DNA from: Xestospongia bergquistia
Taxonomy: Eukaryota > Porifera > Demospongiae > Haplosclerida > Petrosiidae
DNA length: 64,000 nt
NCBI GenBank assembly: GCA_963965975.1
Contig: OZ014411.1
Span: 20,612,446-20,676,445 of the forward strand
Direction: 5' to 3'
The position numbers and the translations under genes are program-made. Within the stretch, counting starts at the first letter, position 1; each line of letters begins with the position of its first letter. Below are positions 46,768 through 57,239 of this stretch, piece by piece. Below the pieces are notes generated by a model, which saw only the letters and a program-made list of their open reading frames with translations, did not search any database and was not told the origin of the DNA.

Positions 46768-48400
46768 CTCCTTCTCACTTATTACAGATTGATGTGTCCT
46801 TTTCTTCTGATGAGTTTGTTTTTAATTCCCATCATGCTACGAAACTTCCAAAATTTTTCTTTACTTAGTCCCTTGGTAAATATGTCAGCGATCATTTCTT
46901 CAGATGGGCAATGCATAATCTTGATAAATTCGTTCTTAACTTGCTCCCTTACAAAGTGGTACTTAATACCTATGTGCTTGGTTCTTCTATGAAAAGTCAG
47001 ATTCTTAGTCATGCTAATTGTAGATTGATTATCTTCATATATTACTGTTGGATGGGAGGGGGTGTAACGTAAATCAGATAACAATCTTCTCATCCAGGTT
47101 GCTTCTTGAGCTGCCATTGATAGAGCCATGTACTCCGCTTCAGCGGTGGATAGAGCTACTGATTCTTGTTTTTTGCTTTTCCAACTGACAGCTGTACCTC
47201 CAAAGGTAAAGACATATCCTGATGTTGACTTATAATCTGTTAAGTCTCCTGCCCAGTTGGCATCTGAGTAACCAACACATTCACTATTACATTCATTACT
47301 GTATAAGAGTCCATATCCAATGGTACCTTTAAGGTATCTCATTACTCTTTTAACAGCTATCCAATGTTCCTTGGTGGGTTTGGTGCAGAATTTAGATAGG
47401 TTTCCTACAGCATAGGCAATATCTGGCCTAGTACATGTAGCTAAATAGAGTAGACAACCAACTGCTGGTTGGTAAAGATTAACTTCCACCAACTCAGAAT
47501 CTTCATTAGCTTGAACTAACTTCTGTCCAGTATTGACAGGTGTTGGCATTTCCTTGGCTTGATCTATATTAAATTTCTTGAGTAGCTCTTCTGTGTACAG
47601 TGGTTGTCCAATCCATATTGAACCATCTTCATGTTGAATAACTTTTACTCCCAGGAAGTAAGTTAATTCTCCCATATCCTTGACCTTGAAATGTACACCC
47701 AGCATCTTCTCAACTTTCTCTATTTGCTTCCTGCTAACAAAATATCATCTACATAAACGACAATAATGACTTTCTCTCCTTCTGAACTCACATATACACA
47801 AGGGTCACTAGGTATTTGATTGAATCCCATTTCTTGTAGTTTCTTGTCAAGTGCAAAATTCCAACAACGTGGAGACTGACGTAAACCATAAATACTACGT
47901 TTCAATTTGCACACGAGATTCTCTTGACCCTTCAATTCAAAACCTTCCGGTTGTCTCATTTAGACCTCCTCCTCAAGTTCTCCATTTAAAAATGCAGTAA
48001 TTATGTCCATTTGATGTATTTTTAGTTTCTCTTGAGCGGATATTGCGATAACAGTTCTTATTGACTCAAATCGAACAAGAGGACTAAAGGTCTCTTCGTA
48101 GTCCTGACCGTATTTCTACATGCTGTACATGTGTAATCAACTTGAACTGAAGCTATAGCTATTTAAAAATAGAATTAACATAAATGACAACCAAAACAAA
48201 AAACAAACAAGGTTGTGGCTGATATATAGCTCCTTTGTAGTCCTCATCGAACACATACTCCTCTTCATATTCAGTTTCACTTATAGACTGTCCACGACTC
48301 ACATTTACATCACTATGACCTTTAATATCCTCAGTTTGGGATTCTTTTGAGACCATTTTAATTTTTCCAGTTTGGATTGCCACATCAACCTGTACTCAGT
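46768..48400 (-). mobile_element. Ty1/Copia retrotransposon, 3' part of pol
   Basis: Minus strand, 5' to 3': an acidic inter-domain stretch (48383-48159), RT entry YGQDYEETFSPLVRFESIRT and DIITAFLNGEL (about 48115-47960), a TAA just before MRQPEGFEL, RT palm with YGLRQSPRCW and catalytic YVDD (47959-47720), a frameshift, then RNase H 47705-46782 with DIAYAVGNLSKF, SDANWAGD, LSTAEAEYMA and EDNQSTI. Gag, protease, integrase and the 5' LTR are missing. One nonsense codon, one frameshift and an internal deletion near 48115-48160 make it dead. Confidence 0.93.
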
Positions 48401-49245
48401 TTGTTTTGGATAATATCATTACATGATGTACTTGGTTTCTTACCTTCTCACTAGTTCCTGCCATTTCTGTATCTTCTAACAGCTATTCACTTCTGATATA
48501 TATAAACAGATCAATGATCATGCATGAGGAGAATCAACATGCGAATATCTTACCATCAGATAGATTGTATATGGTATTCAGATGTCTGAAATTTTTTCAG
48601 ATACCTTTCATTTTACTAAGACTCTTCAGATATTCAAAATTATTTTCAGACATTATACAAAGCAGTATGACTTGAGAGTGCAAGTAATTCGATGAAATTC
48701 ATATGTACATCTAAATATTGAATAAATTTTAGACATTTTTCAGATATTTCATTGCAGTAGTGATGGTGCTACAACAATGAGTGTAGTTACCTCTTGAAAG
48801 GAATTCCCTACTTAGCAATGGTCTCTCTTATTAAAGCTACACAGTCAAATGATTTTAGCAACTTGAACCCACATCTCCATACATTCCGAATTCAACATAA
48901 ATGAAAGTAATAATGGGCCACACCCCATGTGAGACGATGATGTCCAATTGTACATTAAAAAAAGTTCAAAAAATTACAGAAGGATTTTTTGCTCTAATTT
49001 TTTTTATATCTTTTACATTTTGATATGTTGATTTTGATGGGCTTTTCAAATTTTAGTCATGTGATATAGAATTGCTCAATGATTGATTAATTATTTATTT
49101 ATTTATAAAATTATTATTTTTCTATCTTAGTGAAGTAATGAAACCACACTCCACCCTTGAAATTATTAAGTCACACTCCTCTGTTAGAATCCTTAGCACA
49201 TGACTTGAAGCATGCTCTTTCATTTATGGCATGCTATTTGTGTCA
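48401..49245. other. Unassigned AT-rich sequence
   Basis: No coding signal I trust. About 48580-48760 is rich in ttcagata words. Confidence 0.45.
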
Positions 49246-50322
49246 AAATTATTGTAAGTGGTATTTTAAGCTTTTTACTATATTTTTATACCGTTACTAT
49301 ACCCCACCCCAAAACCTAAATCCTAAATGCTTGATTTAATATGATCATATGATTGCACATATAGGGTTTGTTTCCAGAATCTCGAAACCCAAAATGTCTC
49401 TCATAATGTCTAACAATACATTGATTACATGCACAGTGTATACAATTAACAATGAATTTGCTATATAATGCTAATTTTTAAATGTACATGTAGGCTATAA
49501 ATATGTCAATCAAACAAAACAGTAATAATATGCATTGTTATAGGAGTAAAGTCTTCTTTGATCATTATTCATCTGTTCCTCAGCTTTTCTATTTTTTGTC
49601 TCTTTACCCACTTCTCTTTCTCATAGCTCGTGTATTGTTATATACACATTATTGTTATATATTGAGGGGATTGGAGTCACTTCATTTTGAGCTTTTTTTC
49701 TTACGTTACTGATTTTTTATAACATCCATCCTCTGTATTGGTATCTGGATTGTTGCAAACATTACATGAGTACAATGTTGAAACCAGCTTTACATAGTCT
49801 ATCAACTGGACAGTAGAAATTTATATTATCTGTTCCACATGATTGAGGAGTAATAACATCTCCAGAGCTACTGCTGCGATGAATTACATTAGCTCTAACA
49901 AGATAGCTAGACAACAAAAGAAAAAGCAGTATTATAGAAGTTATCAATGTATTGTGAGACCTATTCAACAAACCTAAGGACTTCATTGTACAGCAAAACA
50001 CATTACACGTCAACAGAATGTATTTCCTAGAACTTATGGAGGAGACTGTTCTTATGATAGTGTTGTGGAGAAGACTGTTTGTATCGTAACTAGACAGCAT
50101 CAAACATAAGTTACAATTGATATGATTCTGTTAAATTCAAAAAAACTTGATAATTCTTTTGAATTCTACCACTTTCAAGTGGATTGCTTTTAAGGCATCT
50201 GACTTTAGTTAGACGCCTTAAAAACATAATTAAAATTATTGTAAGTGGTATTTTAAGCATTTTACTATATTTTTATACTGTTACTATACCCCACCCCAAA
50301 ACCTAAATCCTAAATGCTTGAT
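49246..50322. repeat. Direct repeats of about 90 bp, about 1 kb apart
   Basis: 49246-49335 and 50233-50322 share attgtaagtggtattttaag, ttactataccccaccccaaa and acctaaatcctaaatgcttg with two or three differences. The second copy ends 5 bp before the inverted repeat of the P-like element. Confidence 0.88.
49762..50103 (-). CDS. Possible signal-peptide exon of a secreted Cys-containing protein (unrecognised)
   Basis: From an internal Met the minus frame reads MKSLGLLNRSHN then TLITSIILLFLLLSSYLV, a plausible signal peptide, followed by TPQSCGTDNINFYCPVDRLC. The frame stops soon after. A donor-like gtaaag follows DRL. No partner exon was found, so a real gene is doubtful. Confidence 0.3.
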   Translation of the reverse strand: MMLSSYDTNSLLHNTIIRTVSSISSRKYILLTCNVFCCTMKSLGLLNRSHNTLITSIILLFLLLSSYLVRANVIHRSSSSGDVITPQSCGTDNINFYCPVDRLCKAGFNIVLM

Positions 50323-50327
50323 CATAT

Positions 50328-50398
50328 CATAGATAATAGAGTGGGAGGAGGGATTGGAAACGCAATGCAAATTTGCGGCGGATGCTAGACACGGTCAC
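50328..50398 (+). repeat. Left terminal inverted repeat of the P-like element
   Basis: Pairs with 52720-52790; differences are few and lie mainly around ttgcggcgg/ttcacggca. Confidence 0.9.
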
Positions 50399-50412
50399 GT
50401 GATTGATCTAAA

Positions 50413-51390
50413 ATGGCCAGTGGAGTGGTAAGAGCTGCTATGTGCTCAATTCTGACTGATTCGAACATCAGTGATTCAGAACGTTTGAAGGAAGGCAAGC
50501 AACAGATCACTGAATGTTTTCAGGCAATGAACAATGATCATCAGCTCTGTTCATTTGATACTTTTGCTGATACTTTAATGAAAACCTTAGAAAGACATTT
50601 CTATACTTGTTTGTCAACTGAACATTCCAGCTGTTCAAAAAGTGTTTTAAGAGAGAAGTTATGGAGCACATTTCACTCTATTTGAATTAATGAATTACCT
50701 AAGATTTGGAGTGACTTCTGTAAAATCGAAGGAATACCCAATTAAAGCCCACTTATATACCAATATGTTAACTGACGATTGTATGATGGTACAATTAGAT
50801 CTAACATACCAAGTCATGACCCACATATCAATGTCACTCTGAATGAGGATGAACAGAATATAATAAGGTATGCTGCTGGTTATATACCTTTCAAGTTGCT
50901 TAAAAAGTACGAAAAGAGTTTTTCAGATCTGGCTATATCTGCTGTCGAATGTTTATCAACGATGGCCATAAATGGTGACGAAAGTAGTTTATTAGAGTAC
51001 ACTAGAAGTTGGACACTACAAATAAACAGAGGAGCCTTGTTTGAAAATAATGATTTAAGTTATGAACTTTTTAAAGAAATTGAAATGAATGTACAGCACT
51101 ATTTATTGACTGTTTTTCAGAAAGGCTATGAAAAAAAACAAAGAAACTATTATTAAAGCAGTTTCATCCAATGATAATATTCAGTTCTTTTGGACAATAC
51201 TGTCTGTAGACATCATTAATGAGAGTCATGCTATCCAGCTTTTGGAAGAAATTATTGGCCTTTGGATCACTATTCGTGGTTTTTCAATTGCTGATGGTTG
51301 GTTGGAGCAATAAAAAAAAACAAAACTGCTGTTTCAAAGACCAAACCTCTTAGGAAAGCTTTGAAAAAGAAATCAACACCTACTTCAGAT
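50413..51390 (+). pseudogene. Unrecognised ORF carried by the P-like element
   Basis: Starts ATG (MASGVVRAAM) at 50413. The same frame continues to about 51150 through three stops, with readable blocks ELPKIWSDFCKIEGI, EDEQNIIRYAAGYIPFKLL and WTLQINRGALFENN. After a frameshift near 51130 it continues LLEEIIGLWITIRGFSIADG and WLEQ. The YAAGYIPFKL block resembles the 'YvaGYi..K' motif found near the end of many animal transposon proteins. Function unknown; decayed. Confidence 0.65.
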
Positions 51391-51445
51391 ACTTAATTAA
51401 CTATTCATTAGTTTTATAAACTGATCAATACACTTGGTCTTATAA

Positions 51446-52162
51446 TTACATCATAGATTTCTTTGGTCTTTTTGTTAATGGAGTATTGTCAATTTGTGTT
51501 GTTTCTTCTAGTTGTCTTTTACAACAGTTACCTCTAAAAGGTTGTAAAGCTGCAGATCCTTGAACCCTTAGTGATACAGTACTATTACAAAATTGTTCAA
51601 TAGTGGGGTTATCATTGCATCCACAAGCTGCTCTTTGAAGCCCAAAAAAGGACTCTAACGGATCTTGACAAAATTTCTCAGATAACACATACTCCACTCC
51701 TGGCACAGTTAGTAGAAATGGTATTAATTCAGTAAGAACATTAACTATACAATTTTAAAGAAAAGGTTAATTTCTAGGTAGGTCATGATAAAATATTACC
51801 TGTCATCCTTACTCCTTGAAGAGTTTCATTTGAGAGTAACATCATTTTTTCTGGCTGGCAGTGAACCCTTCCCTTTTCTCGACTGATAATTCCCAGTTAT
51901 CTAAGTATTTCAGAAAAACATCCTTCAACCACTGTAATTACACAATGCATGTCAAAATTGCTTCTGTTATTAGTATTGACATGCTCAACTCATTACTAGC
52001 TGAATATGATGTTAAGTCTGACACATCATGACTACTTTCTGATGAAGAGGAACTTGATAGTGAGCTAACTGTAGTTTTTCTCGGTCTGCCTATTGATCGC
52101 TTTTTTTAGCTTGATCATAACGCTTTGGTCGTCGGCCAAGACAGAACTTACGCTTTCCCATT
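51446..52162 (-). pseudogene. P-element/THAP9-type transposase C-terminal region
   Basis: Minus strand: MGKRKFCLGRRPKRYDQAK at 52162, a Ser-rich stretch, then WLKDVFLKYLDNWE and MMLLSNETLQGVRMT with a donor-like gtaata, an intron of about 60 bp, then PGVEYVLSEKFCQDPLESFF and GLQRAACGCNDNPTIEQF. The last part is the highly conserved P/THAP9 C-terminal motif. Stops between blocks show decay. Confidence 0.85.
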
Positions 52163-52719
52163 CTAAAAAATATAAGTAAACATTCAGTACAAGTACTGAA
52201 ATAATAATAGGACAAATAATTAGCCAAGTTGTATAATGGTAGCAAAAACAATAACATTATTTAGGCAGCAGTTTAAAAAAGGTACTGCAGCATTCATTAG
52301 GGACCTATCAAACCAGTCAAATGTTAATTGGGTCAACAAAAATAACATGGCAGCCATAAAAATCCCAATAGTGAAAAGGCTATTATATAGATCAGTAGGG
52401 TTAAACTGTACAACAAACCACTATATCCTTGTGTCCCTTACAGCAATACTTTCCGTAGATATTATGTGCAATGCTACCATTTTGACTTTCTCATTCTAAT
52501 CAAATTTACTTTTAAAAAAATCCCAACACTGAAACAAACACAAATAAATGACCTAAAACACACACAATTGTGATGTAAGCTTACCTTGACTATCGAAAGA
52601 GTGTTTCTTGAAAGTAACAAAGGTTTTCTGACTTTTCTGAAACACACAACTCACAAGTCACAGAGATCACGTGTAGCTGAATTTTCCAAATACTGCACAC
52701 TCTAACTGCACTAAGGGGT

Positions 52720-52790
52720 GTGACTGTGTCAAGCATCTGCCGTGAATTTGCATTGCGTTTCCAATCCCTCCTCCCTCTCTATTATCTATG
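52720..52790 (-). repeat. Right terminal inverted repeat of the P-like element
   Basis: Reverse complement of the left repeat; followed at once by a THAP-coding relic. Confidence 0.9.
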
Positions 52791-53263
52791 GTTGTACCAA
52801 CAGTTCCTCTACTCATCCAAATCTCTCTTTCCATCGTCTTCTGTTGAAGAACAAGCGCCTACTAAAGATATGGATACATAAGATAGGTAGAAAAACCTTT
52901 CTCTGAATTCTAATTCGAGAGTTTGTAGCGATCATTTTGTTGACTCAAGTAGACGCCTGCTAAGAAACGACAAGTTCCCCACAGAAAACCTACCGACTCT
53001 TCCAACTCGAGTAACATAAAGGCCAAGAAAACAACCGAAGTAAAGGTATTTAACTTCAGACTGTGACCATTTTAATGACTCTTAGCCTTGGAGACAACTC
53101 CGAGTTGCTGGACAATACTTTAACATCATCAGATGCTTCCATAAATACTGATTTAACTGGCTGTGACATACTGATGTTGAAAGCCAAGATTGTTCATCTG
53201 AATAATGAAATTGACATTTTAAAAAGCAAAATTGCTTCTCAAAATTTTGCCTTAATGTAGCTG
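52789..53263 (+). pseudogene. THAP-domain relic with coiled coil
   Basis: Translated in several frames: GCTNSSSTHPNLSFHRLLLK, LLKIWIHKIGRK and SRVCSDHFVDSSRRLLRNDK, giving the C..C, W and CxxHF elements of a THAP zinc finger, then PTLPTR. A separate frame (53063-53260) has KAKIVHLNNEIDILKSKI, a heptad coiled coil often found after THAP domains of transposases. It begins at the inverted repeat edge, so it could belong to the P-like element's relatives. Confidence 0.72.
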
Positions 53264-53304
53264 CTTATAATAAAATACTGAGCTAAGTGAGTTAATAGAT
53301 ATAA

Positions 53305-53580
53305 ACTCAAATACTATTTATTCCAGTTCATATAGTTAAACTATTTAGCCCAACTAGTTTGCAGACTTAAGTTTGATAAATGGTTTAAAGGCTCAGATCT
53401 GTTTAAATTGTATAGTTTAATTACTTAATATATATAAATTATAAAAAGTATTTATTCCAATTCATATAATTAATCTCTGTAAACTATTTACTCCAACTAG
53501 TTTGCCTACTTAAGGTTAATAATAGTCTAAACCCTCTGAACAGTTTAGTTACTTAATTGATATAAACTCTATAGGCTCCC
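53305..53580. repeat. About 140-bp imperfect tandem duplication
   Basis: Two divergent copies sharing tatttattcca(g/a)ttcatata, aaactattta and aactagtttgc. Confidence 0.75.
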
Positions 53581-54990
53581 ATAGTGGGAATTCATGCTAC
53601 CTTGCCACTAAATCCACTTTCTTTCCTCTTATTGAGGACCCTCTACACAACAACTACTGTTTCAACTCTGGAACTTTCAAATCACTTGGATTTCTTTCGC
53701 ACAGAGAGGTTCCTGGTACATCAGCTTCAGTAAGTTTACTAATCTTTCTGTACTCGTGTCTCAATGTGAGTCTATGGCAATTTTACTCTAATTAAAGTGC
53801 AACACCCCCAGAGTGTAATATTCTTTTTATTTCGCAAATGTCCCATTGAATTCATTGTTAAGAGTCATTGTCACCATTCAGGCAATTTGTTGTTAATAAC
53901 GGATGTCTTATTGTTACCTCTGTCATTTTAAAATTGAAGGTTTTCCCTTAGAATCAATAATATCATTACTCAATATGCTAATGATGTTGTAATCACCTCA
54001 CCTGGATTTCTGCTGGGCTTCTATAGTTTTTTAGAACATGTCTTATTGTGCTCTTTTACCTGACCTGGATTCTAATTAATTTAAATCATAGCTTACATTG
54101 AACAATAGTATTAAATGACAGTTTCCTTATCACTGAGTGCCTAATGTGAGGCAACTAATTCATGCAGCAAAATCTCACATTAGTTTATATAATTATTATG
54201 TGGTTTGGTCATGTTTTGGACCACAGGTATGTGACAATGGCATGTGTTTAGTCATGTCCACAAATAATACTTGATGTTTAGTGACTTGAAGGAAACAATG
54301 ATCAGGAAATATGAATGAGATCAAAGACTAAGTCAGAAGCTAGTACAATGTATACAGAAATAACAAATGCTAAAGTGCATTTACTTTTTTCTGGACAGAC
54401 TTAAGAGATCAAAAGGCTGAAGTTTATATATACTGACGATATAAGAATCCTATTAATGGCTAGACTAAGAGATCCAAGCCACAAATATCAGCTACTATAA
54501 TAAGCTCTTTCACTTGACAATAGATATCAAGATAATGCTCATTAATATATCTCTCTTGTCTCTTTTAGTCATATCTTGATAAGAACCAGTCTATAGTGAC
54601 TGCCATTTTTGTGAAACCCATAAAACACTTTAATGAGATTTATTAAATACTAATTGCTCTGTGCTAACAAACAATATGTCAAAATTTGTTGTCTGCTTCA
54701 AGTTTCTTCTATGAAGGGCACTGCTTACACATATTTAAATCAATTGTCCATGTGTCATAAACGGTAACAGCTGTTAATAAAATTATTGTGGGACTAAAAA
54801 TGTACTTCATGCAATTAGAAATGTAGTACATACTCAAGTAGAACTAATAACTAGTGTATTAACTACATGAACACTGTCTGGAGGGATGTAGCTAAGGATG
54901 ATTGATGGTAGGGTTTATTTAATGTTCTTGTTATTAGAGGTGTGGTCAATAATAATTTTTTTAAATTTAGTTTTTCAGTTTAGTCTATAA
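53581..54990. other. Unassigned, AT-rich
   Basis: No exon, element end or motif I can support. A short stretch at 53630-53720 reads like decayed coding sequence. Confidence 0.4.
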
Positions 54991-54996
54991 GACCTA

Positions 54997-57100
54997 CTAA
55001 AACGATCTTTCCCTGAAAAATCTGTGATCAACCACTTCAAATGGCATGTCACGGAAGAGATCAGTTTCTATGGACAATATTGGCATATTGTTAAGACATT
55101 CCATTGATGAAGAAAGATAAGTCTTTACCCTCTTTAGTGCAGAAAAACTTCTTTCACATGAAGTTGTGTTAACAGATATAGTCAAACATATTTGTAGTAG
55201 TTGAAGGAGGTTGGGGTATACTCTTTTTAGAGGATAAATTTCTTTTAGTACATCACTAACATAGTGTATGTTGGGTTTGTTTTTCAGATATCTCCTTGCT
55301 AACTCACGTTCTGTTATAAGTTCTTGGGTGTTTATATTATAACATTGGGCAAGTGGAAGCAAGCTGTCATAATTGAAAAAATTGAGTAGACTGTGGATTG
55401 CAGCATTGTATAGTTCTCATATATTTGAGATTTTTGCTAATAAATTTGTAATAAAGTTCAGAAAGCATTGTATCCAAAACTGGAAAGTATGATGTTTTAT
55501 AACAATTTTGTGAGTCTCTCATGCCAATTGACTCTGTGATTACTCCATCTAGTTGTGCTGGTAGATGCAGAGAACATTGTAGTCTCTGTGGTTCAATTGG
55601 TAATTCATAGAGTTTAGCAGCCTCTAGTTAAATACTTGTAAAGGTGTTGCCATTTAGCATCTCGTAGATCTTGCAAAAGTTTGAACTGTTGTTGTAACTA
55701 TAAGCCAGCAGTCTTTACCATGTCTATGTTAGTACTTTGTAATTGCTCAGACAAGCCAGTTATAAACCCAAAAATTCTATGAAAAATTATGAGTGACAAA
55801 AGAAACTTGACTTGATATAAAATGCTTGTTGCTTGAATAGCTCTTTCTTTATTGCTACTATCTGCTATCTCCTCTAAGGTTGATAATACAAAATCATATG
55901 TGCAACAAACTACATCAATAGCTTGATATCTACATGTCCACATTGTATCTGATAAATGTTAGAGCTGTTGATGTTTCTTTCCAGGATGCAATTTGGATTG
56001 CTTTTGCAACTATATGAAATGAACTATATTAGTAGACATGAACATGTAAATGACCTCTAAAATGGGGAAAAAATCCAATACATTAGAAACTTTCTTTATA
56101 GTGTCAACTAAGATTAAATTTAAACAATATCCATAACAATGCACATACTCAACTCAAGATCCTTTATCCATTTCTGTACTCTTGAGCAGTGGGTGCTCAT
56201 GACAGAAGCACCATCATAACCCTGTGTTACTAAATTAGATGGACCTAAGCCATGTTGTTTCTGTGCATCTATAAATACTTGCAGATAAACTCTCAACATG
56301 TAACAATTTAACATGACGTTCCACTCCCTTGATACCATATGCTTTCTCTTTGTTGACTATGTCCTTCCTAGTTAGTAAATGTATTCTGTCAATTTTAGTG
56401 GAGACAACTGTCTCTGATGTCATCTACAATTCTGTCAATAGATATACCTTTAGATTATTGACCAATAATTTCATCATGTTTTGATTGTAATATTTATAAG
56501 TGTCCAAGTTGTTTGTTATGATATGTCCTCCTATTATGTTGTCATAGTAATCAATACCTTCACTTTTTAATACATGATGAAGACATAACTTTACTTCACT
56601 TAAAATATATAGTGTCATCTAGTTAAGCATTTGAAATAACTGTATAAAATGATTCACTATAGTTAACTTTATAACAAAGACTCTGCAGTCAGAACCATTC
56701 TTTTGAACTGGAGCATTTTTCATTAACATCTTGATCACCTGGAGATCAGTGTGGGATGAATTCTATAAAATATGTAATTTTCTTCATATTAATCTTGTCA
56801 ATCACTGTTCAGTTGATTATTGTATATCTCTGTTGGTTGTATCACTTTAGCCCCTCCTACATGTAGAGAGTCTTCAATTATTTTATTAAACATATACAGT
56901 ATAATATAGCTAAGAGTACATTTGTATCCATTATGATATTGTTGACAATAACAATACTTACTACATTCTTTATGTTTATTTATATATCCTTGTAGGAAAG
57001 GAAGATGAAGGATTGTCTGAAGAGTTGTATTTGCAAAGCAAGTATTTACTAGATTTGAGGAAAGACATAATGAGTCCATCAAAGTTCTCAGTAATCCAAA
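54997..57100 (-). pseudogene. hAT-superfamily transposase relic
   Basis: Minus strand, 3' to 5': the C-terminal dimerisation region at 54997-55362 (VYPNLLQLLQICLTISVNT then CERSFSALKRVKTYLSSSM), the middle domain at 56120-56423 (LVTQGYDGASVMS then VQKWIKD), and weaker N-terminal pieces at 56424-57082. The GYDGASVMS and CERSFS motifs are those of animal ZMYM/DUF4371-type hAT transposases. Frames change at least four times. No terminal repeats or 8-bp duplication identified. Confidence 0.82.
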
Positions 57101-57239
57101 CTGAACACAATATCATGTGTATTGTTTTATTACTGTTTATTATTCATTAAAATGTCATATACTTAATGGAGAAAGACCACGCCTGCCACGAAATAGTAAT
57201 CGTTGGACAAGGCCATGCCTACAAATTAAGTGTTTTTCC

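Larger units (their letters stand above)
50328..52790. mobile_element. P/THAP9-like DNA transposon with 71-bp inverted repeats
   Basis: Inverted repeats 50328-50398 and 52720-52790 start CATAGATAATAGAG and share ggattggaaacgcaatgcaa and about 90% of their bases. Inside are a plus-strand ORF relic (50413-51390) and the minus-strand C-terminal part of a P-element/THAP9-type transposase (52162-51446). The transposase core and its N-terminal zinc finger are not inside. No 8-bp target duplication was found. The copy is a derivative that cannot move by itself. Confidence 0.82.

Noticed and set aside
52236..52499. 87-codon plus-strand frame in the P-like element
   Set aside because: No motif, overlaps upstream sequence of the minus-strand transposase part.
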